Positions 28,901-43,900 of a stretch of DNA of 64,000 nucleotides are shown piece after piece; positions within the stretch are counted from its first letter, which is position 1; every line of letters starts with the position of its first letter. The translations under genes were made by a program, and so were the position numbers. Where the stretch lies: positions 15,690,615-15,754,614 of the forward strand of contig CM046868.1 of assembly GCA_025617745.1 (NCBI GenBank). The letters run 5' to 3'. The notes below the pieces were generated by a model that did no database searches, was not told where the DNA came from, and saw only the letters and a list, made by a program, of their open reading frames with translations. The stretch comes from Heliocidaris erythrogramma. Its lineage: Eukaryota; Echinodermata; Echinoidea; Camarodonta; Echinometridae.

Positions 28901-31900
28901 TTTACAGGACACTCACTTATCAAAATTTGTTTAAGTAAAGGGATGATGGAGGAGACCACTAAATGTCTAGGCTGTTACCATGGTAACAAATAAATTTATT
29001 GCATTTCTGATGAAATACAGAACTATATTTGTTTTCAACATGAAATACCGGTAAACATCTAATAATTGTTACCGCCTGTTTGATTATAATTCAAAAGTTT
29101 AGTTTGGAATAGAGTTTGGAATAGAGTTTGGAATTTGATTTATTAAAAAAAATCTGTTGCCATGGAAACAGAATTAACGAAGATGACATCTTACAACTAA
29201 AGAAGGAAATGTAACTAACCAATACAAAATATATAGCAATTAGATTAACAAACGCCGTCAGCGATTAGAATCTGCTCGTTGGCTGTGAATGTGACCACTA
29301 TCATAATAGCTGTTACCAAAATCTGGTAGCTGATACAAAAAGTGGTGTTGTCTTTCTACCAAAATTTCTGTTTACTTGATTCCAATCTAGATCCAGAAGA
29401 TTTGTGTCCCCTATTAAATGGGTGATACCAAAATTTTCACATTGAACATGATGACAAGACCTGCTACTTGATTCATTGAAAATTTGTTTTATATAAAGTG
29501 CGTATCAGAAAAAAGTATACCCAACTTAAGTAGCTTCTAATTAAAAAGTTATAACTTCTATGAACTTGAAATTTATTTCATAGTAAAGAACAACTTATAT
29601 TCTGTGCAATGATACCTTATTCATAACTTTGTTGCCACGGATGACTGAGCAGCAGGCTTTTCAAACAGTATTGTCAAACTCCTCTTGTACCAAGTTTGGG
29701 CTGAAGTAGCGAGTGTGGGTCAAACCAACTATGTACATGTATTAGTTACTTCAGTTGGAAAACAATAAATTGCTGAGTTATTTTCAATTGATTTTGTGCT
29801 TTTTGGCGGAGCTTTTAAAACTTATCCCTGAATGACATCTAGGACTTCGGCCCCCTATTTTGGCCTTTCATTTGTCTTTCGTTTTTTCGCGTATCTCTCT
29901 TTCACATCGAGACTCCCCCACTTTGAAAAATCCTGGATCCGCCGGTGACATCAGATTCTTATGAAGAGGAAAAAAAGTCATCCTAATGGGGTTCAAAGTA
30001 CAATAATGTCATCATGAAAGACTGGATAGACCCGTGGGCATCGCTAGGCCTTTCTGAGTTCGGGGGGGGGGGGGGAGGGGAGGGGAGTGACGAGATCACT
30101 AATTTACCGACGAAGTTAAGTCTGTGAGCCACCGATAACCGATAAACCTTTGTTTGTGAACGACAACATTATTTGGGGGGGGGGGGCATGTGCAGAAGCA
30201 AGTAATAGAATGATTTGTTCTCAACCTATATCAACCGTGAGTCTATTTTCATTTAATGATGAACAATAATACATAACATTTATCGTATTCAGTAAGGGAA
30301 AGTTGATTTTATTTACAAGGGAATGTTTATATTGTTTTTATGTTGTTTTTTTTAACGGAAGTTTTAAGTTCTGACGACATAAAATGCCTTATGTCCGATT
30401 CTAAAACAACTACCCCCTGGAAAACTACCCCCGGATAACTAGTGCACTTATTAAAAGGATAAGATATTTTATAAAATAAATTCTATTTAGGGGTGGTCAA
30501 AAGGGCACTTAATGGAAGGAAAACGCCATGTATCAGAATGACAGGGGCAATAATATTGAGGATAAGTATGGCACTCAACAGAGATGAAAAGGAGCACCTA
30601 TGAGAAAGAAAGGATCACTTTATTGAAAAAAAATGAATATGGTTACTTGTCTAAGTAAAACAGGTAACTCTCATAATTAATAGGGGAATAATAGATGAAG
30701 GGGTACTTATCAGCTTATGAGAATGGAAAAAAAAATGTGGCAAAGGAAAAGAAGCACTTATCGAAGGAAAAGGGGCACGTATGCGATCTGAATAGGGGTT
30801 TTATCAAAAAGGAACATATATTTACAAAAGGGACATTTTTAGGGGTGAAAAGGGAACATTTATTAATAATTAGATAAATTTATAAAGCTACAACCTTCTT
30901 GATTTGTTTACTATATTAGTTATCTGGCTGTGCTGTGATGTACTGTAAGAGAACAATTATTCTTCTGAATAAACACACATTATAAAGAAACTATTGAGGG
31001 GAAGGGATACTTGCAAGAGTAAATGTAGCACCTGTTTGATTTGAATAGGGTAATAATCCCAGTTAAGTGTGCCTTTTATCATAGGTGGTAAGGGAGACTT
31101 TGATAATAATGTGGAACTGGCATCGGTTAGAAAGAAAAGGTGGCACTTCTCTGAAGTAAAATGGTTCATTTTTCCTAACTAAAAGGGGTACTTTGGGGAT
31201 ATTTTTAAGATGAGAAACTGTTCACGCCCAGAACGTACCACTTTTGCATGTCTCCGACTGTCAGATGTACAACATTGGTTAGAACATAGAACAATTTTCA
31301 GGGATTTTCATGTAAAGGGAAGAGATAGCTAAGTGGTATCGAGATTTCTAAATATGGGTGTCGATCCCGGGCGGGTGGGGGAGGGGGGAGGGTGGGCTGG
31401 GGGTTATATATTCCCCCTGAAATTTGAGGTGGGGGATGGCCTGTATAATCCCCCAATATTTTTGGATGTGAGAATTACGATACATTAACTTAAAACTAAT
31501 AATTATTCAAATTCATTATTTAACAACATTTAATCATACAGAAAACCATTTCGGGGTGCTCTAAAATGCAAGTTTTATAGACAGATATTTGAAAAAGTCC
31601 CTGGTCATCCCCCAATCATGAACACAGATCCACACCCCTGTTCCCAAGGAAATTTATAATAAATGACCTTAAATTAAATTCCATGTATACAACTAAGGAT
31701 TTATTTTGTAATATATACGATCTATTATAAGATAAAAATCATCTGTCATTCGTTATGAAAATATAAAATCATATCCCATCAAAGATTAAATGTGCTGACT
31801 GTGTGGTAATTTTTATTTGCACAGATTTGCACATTCATTGACTTGCATATTAGAATAAATGTACATTACTCCACTAGAGTCCCGGTTGTTTTACTGTGTT

Positions 31901-34900
31901 TACATAATACAATACACAATATCATATAGAGTACTGTCTTCACAGAACCCTCTTAATACTTAAGTTTGCTCTTCCCAAAATATAATTCCATTATCTCTGT
32001 ATGGATACACCGCACAGTGAATTTATAATGAACCATAATGATTTGTATTAATGTTATAATGTTCATATAACATAAATCATTTTTTCCAGTTATAGTTAAC
32101 GATAACTTATATTATAAAAATAAACTAAAGTTTGGCTTTTGCACGACAAATTAAAAGAAAAACGAGATATCAAATAATTTTTCAACCACTGATTTAGTAT
32201 GCAATATCACAAATTGTAACCTACGATTTTGGAGTAAATATGATTCAGCATTATTTAAATAATTACAAGTTTTAATGTTAAAAACTGATGATTAATCATT
32301 GAATAATTTCCCCTAATGCGTATAATCATTTCATTTGTAGATTTTAATTTATTATTTATTCATTTATTTTTTGAATTTGCTGTATTATTGTACTTCGATA
32401 GTATTTTGTTGCTCTGATAATAAGCTTCACATTAGCATCAAACTGCATAAATAACATGTTAAAAGAGAGGGGTTTTATCATCCATAAGTTCTGTGTCTCT
32501 GACAGTAGGCCCGATCAGACTTCACCGATTTGCACTACAATAAAATAGTTGGACACTGCCAGGGGCAGATTTGGGAGTGCAATTCGGTTATAGGAAACTG
32601 CTATGTGACCGGCCCATCCATCCTACAACGTATATGCAGTCAAGTTTTCTTACATATTCAATATGATTTTGATACATTATCAGTATACCTTGGCGAGACC
32701 GGCAAAATCAGCTTTACAGTTTTAAAGTTTGTGAGCGAGCAACAATTTTGACACTGTTTAGTCAAAACACTTCTTTCTGACATCTAGCAAGATTTGAATT
32801 GAATGCTCAGAATATACATATTAAAGGAGAATTAACCCCTAATTACAAATTTACTTATATTGGAAGTGTAATATATTCCTACTTATTGACCTAAATCATT
32901 TTCTAAGATATCAGAAAAGGGTATAAATAAAGATATTCCAACACCCGGTATCGTCTCCTACTCATTTACATGGGGGTTGCCATTTTCTTGCTGATTTGGA
33001 GTTGTACATGAACCACTGAGAAATTTTCCAGTCAGGAAGATATTTTGAATCCAAATCCTAAATTGATTTTCTTCATTACCTAAACTCCCATATGTGACGA
33101 AAAATATAAAGTGGGTGTGTACATGTATTATAAAAATTAAATCTTTATAATGATATTTTTAAATTGGCTGGTTTTGCTTAAAGTAGAACGTTGATGATTT
33201 TAAATATTGGCTTAATACTTATTATTGCATAGATGGCATAAATTAAACAAGGTTATCCAAATTCAACGCTTGGAAACATTTGAAGTAATGATTATTATCA
33301 ATTATAAAACGGTAAAATACAGCCCCCGATATAGCAGCTGAAGAGCTCCTCGAACGCTGCTGAGATATGTGACGACACACCCTGGACCAGTCCTGGCTAA
33401 GCAGACGATGTCCCATAACATCTTACACATTTTTCAGAGCCTATTTTGTCATCTCCTCTTCACTTATTTCTCTTCCTTCACTAGCGTCAGTCTTAATGTT
33501 AGTCTGTTGCCTCACTCTTAACTTCGTGTATGGTATTATTTTGATGAAAAATGCAGCGTTAAAAAAATAAAGGAATCAGTCACTTGTAAACAAAATAAGA
33601 CGCCATTGTATTTTCAGCTGTTTGCACCGGGGCATGTTCGGCGTTTCAAGAGGGAACGAATACCATCCTGCTATTATTCGGAGGGCTTTTCAATTTGAAA
33701 GTGGGGTTTATTTCATTGATCATTGACCCTTCTCCTATGTATTTACAATCAAACGGTTTTAGCTATCAGAATCAGTTTCACTTTCCCTTTATAATGGTGT
33801 GAAATAAGGTCATGTTTAAATACACCAAACTCTTTATAATTTGATAAATAATTGCATTGCAATTACGTTCATTCATTATAGGACGTCGTCTGCTTAAGCA
33901 GGATCGATCCCGAGTGTGACGACATCAAAACATCGCTATATTTCTGGCGAATCCTCGGATATTCCAGATGCTGAGAAGAGCTTTTATTTGTGTTGTTTTT
34001 ATAATCACCAGATACGCAGTTGACATAAAACTTATAAGATTGCCATCTGTAAGCTTCCCAGTTTCTAGTGATACATTAATTGCCATATTTGTGATTTTCT
34101 TTGAATATCTACTTTAACAAAAATCTATTTTCTTGGGTTTGCCAAACAGAGCAGAACATAATATATGCAGCATGCATTCTGACTTTTCAAGTCCATTATC
34201 CGAAAGCAGGTGAATGCATAGTTTGCCGCTATAGATGCTCAGGGAAGAAGCATCCATAAAATTAATTTGCTCCGTCCCATACGTCACAGTATCGAGAAAA
34301 TAGATTTCTATTAAGCGAATATCGATTTTCAACAGAAATAAATTGACATATCTATTCTATATTTTTAATCTCAAATGGGTTTTTAATTTTGAAAAAGGCA
34401 ATTGGGCATTTGGATTAAGAAAAGCTACATGTACACATAAAAAAATGGCAGCCCCCATGTACTGCTAGCAGACGAAACCTATTGCTAGCAGATGATAAAT
34501 TTTGCTCAGAAAATCTTGATTCGTATCGATCTCGTATATTTTGACGCGAAGCCATAAAGTCTAACAAGTAGGAATAAATAACACCTTTGAACACTATCGT
34601 CTTTATTTTTTGAGGTTAATTCCCCTTTAAGAATGGTCATTTGCTTGCATGTTGTTCAATTAGGAATGTGTGATAATCTTCAAATTCCAATAGTTTCGTG
34701 ATGTGTAACTCATTATTGACCATGACAACGTCCATGAGGAACACATCCGCAACCAACTTTAAAGGCCAAGTTCACCCCCCCCCCCAAAAAAAAAAATTGA
34801 GTTAAATCAATAAAATAAAATTAAACAAAAAAACGTTAAAATATTAATGTTAATGTTTTGCATTGTTTCATGAAACAATGATATGCATAACATGGGCTGG

Positions 34901-37900
34901 ATTCAAATTGAGCCGATAATGTCATAAGCTCACTTTTCCTTTTGTATTTTATTATATGAAATTTCAAATATTTCAGTTTTCTTCTCCAAGAATGTAAAAC
35001 AAAGTTTGACTCCTCGTAGAATGTGTACGATCATCATTATTATAACTTATTGTGATACAATGAAGAGAATATTTATAGACATCTATGAAATAAATGAAAT
35101 ATTTGAAATTTCATATAATAAAATACACAAGGAAGTGAGCTCATGACATCATCGGATCACTAATTTGCATACAGCCCATGTTATGCATATCACTGTTTTA
35201 CGAAACAATGCAAAACTTCAAAATGCCCTCAATTTCTTATTTTTATCCGATTTTGATATTTGTTTACTGTTTCGTTTATTTAATTTAACTCTACTGATTC
35301 CACTCAACTCATTATTTGGGTGGACTTGGTCTTTAATACAAATAAGCTGATTCTGATAGCTACGGTGAAAAATAATATAAGATTCATTTGATATTGTTCA
35401 AATTCAGTTTATTTTGTATTGGTAGGTCACATTTCTTTCTTTGAAAGATTTCATCTTCATTAACATTCTGCTTCCATGCAACAGTTTTTATAAATCAAAT
35501 TTAGCTCTACTCCAATTAACTAAAATTTTTAATATAATCAAACAGACGGCAAAAGTTATTAGATGTTTACCATTATTTCATGTTGAAAACAACCATAGTA
35601 TTTTGTTAGAAATACAACACAATAATATATTTGTTACCATGGTAACGTCCTACACATGTAGTAGTCACATCTATCACCTATTTACTATAATAAGTTATAC
35701 GTGAGTGTCCTGTAAAAGAGAAAATAATAATGGTCAATATCAATACTTACCTCTTTTTAAGGTAGCATCAAGGGATTTTGCTCAAATATCAGTTTTGTTC
35801 TTACTGTTTCCATGGAAACAGCCATTTTCAAACACGATGGACACCTTTTGTAACTCTTATTTGAGTTTTTATCAAGTGAGAAACTTTTGATACATTATTT
35901 TGAAATGTTACAATGTGTTTTTGTCCTTTCTTAATCACGAATACATGACATTTTCTAAAATTCTACTGTTTTTGATCCGTTGCCATGGTAATAGCCCTTG
36001 CAGCCACACCCACCTCTTATTTTAGGGCAAAGAAGCATATTGTGATAGTTAATGGTCCCATCTAACAGCAAAAAAAAATCATTTCAGATTATTTCTAAGG
36101 GGGTGGAGACATTTCAGTTTTTGGCCCATAGACTATACTGATAAACATGGGATAATTGCCTTATGTATATATACACTCTAGATGTGCCTTCAAATAGTGT
36201 TTTTCAGTCAAAATGCGCATCCAGTAAAAACACATCGTTCCATTTGGGATAACATAAAATGAGTTATCTATCACCTTATCGGAAAATTTCTTTTCTGCGT
36301 GTGACATGACAATATACATGATATCTTTAATCAAGAAAAAGTGTTTAAAATGACAAATTTACGTTAGGTAAAAAACTTTGAAATATTGGTAGTTTTCACA
36401 ACCTTTTATTTTGAGTAAATCACAGTTTTATGTTTCATTACGCCATACATGTGTGTGTAATATCCAGCTTTCAATTGTATATTAATAGGGTTTATCACTT
36501 GAAACTCAAAATAAATCTGATATCACTTGAAAAGTCTTAATCAGTTATTACATATTAGGTCAAAAAATTAAAAATTGTGATTTTTGACATTCTTTTAAAT
36601 TTTGAGCCAAAAATGGCATTTTTAGGCAAAAATGCGCGTGGCATCCGCCCGTAGGTTATTCGTCAGTATTTTTGCAAGACTTTAAGCATGGATGCCGAGC
36701 ATTACCCAAAAATGCCGTCGAATCTTTTTCTAGAGCCTTTTTGGATGTTTGGCTGGTCTACTATAAGCGGTGGATAAAAACTTTATCTTCATCATCATCA
36801 TCATCATCTTCATCATCATTATCATCATCATCACCACCTTCATTATCATAATTTTTATCATCATCATTGTAAATATCATCATCATCATCAAAATCGTCAT
36901 TATCTCCATCATCATCACTATTATTATCATCATAACTATTATTATCATTTTTAATGACATCATAATCCATCATCATTGCCATCATCATCATCATCATCAT
37001 CTCCATCATCATCATCTTCATCATCATCTTATGGGAGAGCACTTACTATGCGTAGAAGCTTGTTGTCCACTTGCCATGATGCCATCACATAGCTGAATGA
37101 TCTTGGGCATGGCAATGACTGGTTTGCTGTGGAACCTCTCGTATGACAACAGAACCAGGAAGTTGAAAATGTGTGGAATCAGCACCTCATAGCCCCTAGG
37201 AAAGAAAATTAATATAGAGTATGTTTCTTGAAAAAGGAAACCCAAATTTTCCCATCGATTAGTAGAAAAATAAACATTTCTGGGTTGATTCTTATTATTC
37301 ATGTCAAAGTTCAATTCATTCCCTTTCATACGATACCAAATATGTAATGATATTGTCATGCATGAATAAATTTGAATGGTTTTGAGTGATGTCAAAAGTA
37401 GTTTGCACACAGAAGTCATGCAAAGTGTAATGCCATTAGGTACAATGCAAAGAAACCAAACAAGTGACAAAGATGTATAGCAAAGAAAAGTGATATTTCC
37501 AGATGTTTCCTTATTCATATTTCAACATGTATGCAACCTTGGATGAGAAACAAGTCCAAAATTAGCCTCAATGTCCTTCCAAATGATGGCCTTGTCTGTC
37601 CAAGCAAGTGTGTGAGCTCGAGAAAGCAGAGTGAGATTCAATGAATCTCACTTTGCACAATTCATTGTGCAATTCATCGTGCAGATGAATAGATCCCACT
37701 CTCGTGCTCAAATCAATTTTTGCTGGTTTAAAATTGTTTTATTTCAATGAACCCAGACTCTATCATAACAAATGTGGTAGCATATGACAGGGGATACAAT
37801 TCCTCTTTTTATGATGTATTACAATAAATCAAGTTATGTTTATTTAACGAATTTTTGCTGGAGAAAGTTGGGTTTCCATTTTTAAGAAACACACTGTACT

Positions 37901-40900
37901 GTTAAATCAGCTTGTTCATGTTAATTGTTCAACTCATTTAATTCTTCATTTCATAAAATACTTGCGTTCTCTTATAAATCAAATCAGTCCGACATGTATC
38001 GCTACTGATTCATTTTATGAGTTCCTACAAAGATATATGAATCTATTTGCTATTTCACCATCAAATGTTTAGTTGCTATTGAGTTGATTTCATTTACATT
38101 TTCTCAAATAATAAAATAATAAACAATTGAAGCATATCTATGTATATCTGAATGGATAATGTGCTTATCAAATGGTTTCTTTGAAACAAAATATTGCATT
38201 CGTTGAACAACGTTAAGCAAAATATAAGTTACTTACTTGACTAGTCCCTCTTCCAAGTACTCAAACTGCTTTATGACAAAATTCAGGAAAATCTGTCAAA
38301 TAGAAACACACAAAATGAATATAGTGCAATTACAAATTGTAATCTATTCTGTGAAAGTATAATTTCTTAAAATGATGAACAATATAACATTCCTTTAATT
38401 CATATGAATGATTACATCACCTAAAGTCAGGAAGAAAATTATCTAGAAACAATCATGGCTTATAAATCAACCAACTCCTCCGTAAGAAATTATGGTGTGC
38501 AAGATCTGTCAATCTTGATCTTCCAAAATGAATCAAACTGCCTTTTCCCCTAAATATTATCATAATTGGATCATATACACGAAAATCTGTAGTGGGCATA
38601 AACACAAATTCAATTCCTCAGGTGCCACAATTATTGCAAATCATACAACATATATAAACAAGTTTTCACACCACAATCAAAACAGACATGATATATCAGT
38701 TCCTGTACCTGGTCTGAGTCCAGCAAGCAGTAGTTGACCCTGAGCTGGACCAACTGGGCCAGGAGATGAAGTACTTGTTGCTGTAGGACCACACAGCTGC
38801 TGACTGTGTACTGCTTCAGGGCCCGGATCACCAGCGGCTCAAACAAACGGATGTAGTTCTGAACTGCAGTCTGTACAGAGAATAAAAATGGCATGAAAGG
38901 ATGGTTGTAGACATTTCTTAAATGTAATTTGATTTTGAAGGTAATGTGTAAACATCACAAGCAAGATTCACAGAAATTAGCCAAACATGATACAGCATGA
39001 TCACATTCCATCAGTGCTAAAGATCTGTTTACTTGACATCACATGTGTGAAGCTTTCACAGCAATGTTGAAAAGTACAGTGAAGTAAAAATCAAAAGGTT
39101 ACTCAGATCCTAAACGTGAATCTATTGATATTTCACCTCCCATTTACTTACTACTCTACTTTACAAATTGCAGCAGCTTAGACATTTACATACATGCACA
39201 ACCTACATGTAACATCAAAGCATACTTTAATGGATTTTTCTGGTACTGACCTTGTCTTTACTACTCTTTGATGACAAACTGGCTCTCCTGTCTGCTCTCG
39301 TTTTGATCCAACCAAATACCCTGGAAGGAGAAACAAAGAAGGAAAACAAGAAGAAGAAGAAGCAAAGAAGGAAAAGAAAAGGAAGATGGAATGAAAAGAA
39401 GAAAATGAGGAAAAGGAACAGGAAAAGGAACAGAAGATGAAGACAGAAAATAATTACTAATACATTGAGGAAAATAAATGTAATGAAAAAAAAGGATATA
39501 CTGTGTACATAGATATGGAAAACATATCATAGTCATTATTAATCTAATGCTGTTAAATTCAACAATTCTAGGCTCAGGCATTAATCACACATCCATAACA
39601 TAAATAATCAGTTATCCTTGTCATTGATTGATGCAAGTTAAATTTCAACCACAATGATGCACAACTGAAGAAAACAAGATGAATGCGACTGCGTCTCCTA
39701 TATGCCTCCGCCTAAATTCAGTTGATGGCTCAAACTCTTCTAGAAATATTTGATAACGAGGCTAAAAACCAGTAATTTCATGTAATTTTATGTAAATTGA
39801 CCTTTGTGACCTCTGACCTTTGACCTACTTACCCCAAAATCTAATCAGTTCATCTTTCTATGGGTATGCATACTGGTACACCAAGTTTGAAGTTCTCACC
39901 TCAGTTCGAGATATTGTGGTAAAACGGTGCTAAAAACCACTAATTCCATGTAATTTCATGTAAATTGACCTCTGTGACCTCTGAACTTTGACCTACCTAC
40001 CCCAAAATCTAATCAGTTCCTCTTTCTATGGGGATACATACTGGTACCAAGTTTGAAGTTCTCACCTCAGATAGTTCTTGAGATATCGTGGTAACGGTGC
40101 TAAAAACCAAGAATTTCATGTAATTTCATGTAAATTGACCTCTGTGACCTCTGACCTTTGACCTCCTTACCCCAAAATCTAATCAGTTCATCTTCATATA
40201 GGGAAACATACTAGTACCAAGTTTGAAGTTCTTACCTCAAACAGTTCTTGAGATATCGTAACGGTGCTAAAAACCAAGAATTTTTATGTAATTTCATGTA
40301 AATTGACCTCTGTGACCTCTGACCTTTGACCTCCTTACCCCAAAATCTAATCAGTTCATCTACATATAGGGAAACATACTAGTACCAAGTTTGAAGTTCT
40401 TACCTCAAACAGTTCTTGAGATATCGTGGTAACGGTGCTAAAAACCAAGAATTTTTATGTAATTTCATGTAAATTGACCTCTGTGACCTCTGACCTTTGA
40501 CCTACTTACCCCAAAATCTAATCAGTTCATCTTCGTATGGGGATACATGCTAGTACCAAGTTTGAGGTTCCTACCTCAAATGATTCTTCAGATATCGCGG
40601 TAACGAGAAGTGGGACGGACGCACGGACGCACGGACGCACGGACAACCCGAAAACATAATGCCTCCGGCACCCACCTTCGGTGGGCGGAGGCATAAAAAT
40701 TACACAATAGACATCATGCTGTAATTTCCAAGAACTAAACCTTGAGATATACAAAGGATGTACATGAACATGAAACTTACCCAACACTTTCGTTTTCTGC
40801 CTCCGGGGTGGTGGTAAGTTTCGGTCCCATGGAAGCCAGACACTGTGTGTACTGGGTGTAGGGTGCAATGAAGCAATCATGGTACAAGCCTGGCTTCATG

Positions 40901-43900
40901 TTGGATGTCAGACGAGCAGCTTTACCAGTCTTTCTGGCGTGGTGAGGAGAGGACAGCTCCTGTGCGCTGGCCATGTTGGTAAAGAATAGAGCCTTCAAGA
41001 GCTGTAGGATTATCGGAAGCAAATAACCAGAAGTTAGCAGGCAAGTTATGATGGTTTCTAAGACAAAACCATTACATCGGATGTATCAGATGTATCAGTC
41101 CGAGTACGTGTATCCCCCGAACCCGTCACCCATCCCCCATTTGAATCAATGTTGTGACTGAAATGGATGATCCGACAAGAACTGCAGCCGGTAGAGCACT
41201 CACAAGAAAGTCTTTACAATTAGCAGCAAGGTCATCATGAATTCCATCCACACAGATGTGCTCACACATGCTGCATATTCTCTTGTGCAAGATGCTAATA
41301 AGGTCAGCGGTGCAATCCCATAAGCCCAGGGTAAAGTGTTCACTTTTCACAACAAGCTAATCAATACCAAATAATTGCTGTGAATTTTTTTGTTTATTTG
41401 GGAATTGAAAAGGAATACAGAACTTTTAATACTTAAATTATACAACACAAATTTAGGTCACGACATATGAAAGACAGATCACATTAAAGACATGCTTGAT
41501 TAAGTTTTGAATAGTCAATCTTTTTTCAATTTTTTTTCATTTATGCTGTTTAGAAGTCAATCTGTTTTTCATCAGACGCTTATTGATGGTAAATTCTCAT
41601 TCTTGAAAAATGTTGTGGAAGCCTTTTTTTTGGTCATTTTCAATAAGTTGTAAGAAACTGCTAACTTTCATGCTTAACAGCTTATTATTGTGATATTTTA
41701 TTTCACAGTTAACTATTAATACGATATTTTGTTTCACAGTTCACTATTAATATATTTTGTTTCACAGTTCACTATTAATGTGATATTTTGTTTCACAATT
41801 CACTATTGTCGAAAGTACTTCATTTCTGTAGTTGATTAAAAGAAAAATAAAGCAAAACTAATACATACCTGTTCAACACACAATATGGTCATCGTAGGTT
41901 CAATGGTGACACAAGACTTGAGATAGCCCAGAATTTCTTCAACATACTACATGTGAAAACAAAAATATAGAAAGGACATAATAACAAACATACAGTAACT
42001 ATAAAACAAACAGCCAATATAAAATTAAGGTAAATAAAGGTATCCACTTTCTTGTAAAGGAAATATGATTTAACATTTAACTTTTGTATATTTAAGAGAA
42101 TAAATACTAATAGGCAATAGCAGTTGGATGCAATCTTTATTTTTGCTTTTGTTTAAAGATATATAGATGTGAAAAAATTAAAGTTTCACGAATTTAGCAC
42201 AAGCTACATTACATTATCTTATAAATATCATTGTCCTCTACAAGAACATAAATGATTTAATTCCATCCAACATAAGGTGACTTACATGGCCTACTTCAGT
42301 AATAGAGGCTAACTCTAGTAACTGACTAAGGCAGGATAATGACATCTTGAGAAGCAGACAGAACTTGTCAGGTTTGGTAAGTTCTAGAGTAGCCTGTAGA
42401 TGAAAAATAGAAGTGCAGATTGAATGACAATGAAAAGCTATCCAATGGGTTTAGTCTACAAAATTCTGAATTAAACCCCCTTCTGGGCCACCAAGCTCTT
42501 AGACAACTGTCACAAAAACATTTCCAAGAGTGAACTTTGACTTCAAATGCTTTCTTTCATTGATACATCAGGCATGATCTTTCATAGCTATAAACTTTGC
42601 AAAAGAGGAAACTGTTTCTGTTTCTGGAAGAAAACTTGAGATCTCTTTTAACAGTTCAAACACATTTGTTGAACAGTCAAATTTGTGGGCAGGATTTGCT
42701 GTCCACGGCATGACAGGGAATAAAGGACTGTGTTGAACGGTGACTACTGGGCCTGTATATTGTCTCTTAAAAGCAAGAAGGGCATTACATCATTCTATGA
42801 ACATGTAAAGTGCCGTTAGTGACCACCCTTCTGGCTCTCAGCAGGCATTTTGAATAATGGAGCAATCTCCAGCAAATTATCTAGGTACTACCTATAAAGG
42901 AGAATCTTTCTTTCTACAACATATGCTCCGGCGACTCATGCTCCGGCGACTCGTGCTCTGGAGACATTATCCTGCTCTAACAAAACTCTAAACTTCAATC
43001 CTGGACAAAAACTACACCATGTTACCCTAAAGTTACCTTAATACCCAATTGCTACCCTAATCCTAACCCTAAATCTTTGGAAAAATATAACCCAGAGCTA
43101 AGTTGCCGGTTCAAATGTCAGGTCATCCACTGATCTTCATAACACCTAATCCAGAGACTTTAAAGTACAACAACATAAACCAACAAGATATTGAGTGCAC
43201 TTTTTTCACAATAAAAGCAACACAGATTTATCTAAAATATCTTTTCATAACCTACATGTACATGTAACATAAATGTAACAGTGGCAGGTGGTCTTGCTTG
43301 AGAACCTATACTGTAGGATGATATTGAGTGCAAGAGGGACCAGTTCACACATGGTACTTCATCCCTTTTGTAGACTTACACAACAGGTTTAGTAGACATC
43401 CTGTAGATACTGCCTATAAAATTTCAAGGTCATAAGTTCTATAACTCCTTTATAAGAAATAAAAATCTTGCTCAACTTTCTTGCGATTAGTTTCTTGCTA
43501 TTTCTGAGTAGAAAAAGAAAATGTATATGTTACCAAATTGTCAAAAGCAAATTATAATCCTTTTCACATCCGCACAAGTTTTCCAAATATAATTCTTGTG
43601 TAATTTATCGCAAACTCACACAACTTCAAAATTTAACGCTGCAAAAGGAATGAAGGAAGTTTAACATCTTGATAGTCTTATACCTCAGTCACACTGCCAA
43701 ACCAAATCCAAACCAAATCCAAACCCAACAATTCTTAACCATTCAGGGTAATTTAATATTGCGTGCGGTCTGCTGTTGGTCTGGCGCAGGTCTCCTTGGT
43801 GTGACTGGGGTATTTTATCAATTGACGTTTTTTTCCGTCACTGATAATATTCTACCTTATAGTTTTTGTAAGCTCCTCTCAATGACTCATATATCCTCAT

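Larger units (their letters stand above)
27858..36763. mobile_element. Element N: 8.9 kb structure with about 1.35-1.4 kb inverted arms
   Basis: The sequence from 27858 (TAGTAGACCAGCCAA) to about 29240 reappears inverted from 36763 down to about 35415, with small indels. The central 6.2 kb contains element A copy 3, B copy 2 and C copy 2, and otherwise AT-rich sequence without any recognisable transposase. It could be one long-TIR DNA transposon or two inverted copies of a 1.4 kb repeat; the shared outer ends favour one unit. It accounts for most of the 9.7 kb exon 26-27 intron. Confidence 0.75.

Noticed and set aside
27858-36763. A transposase gene or an exciting cargo system inside the inverted-arm structure
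   Set aside because: All frames in the centre are short and featureless; only nested non-coding elements were found.
39252-39440. Lys/Arg-rich plus-strand frame
   Set aside because: Product of the purine tract upstream of exon 23; no homology.
39674-40705. CRISPR-like array
   Set aside because: Units of about 170 bp without short repeat/spacer alternation, in a eukaryotic intron.
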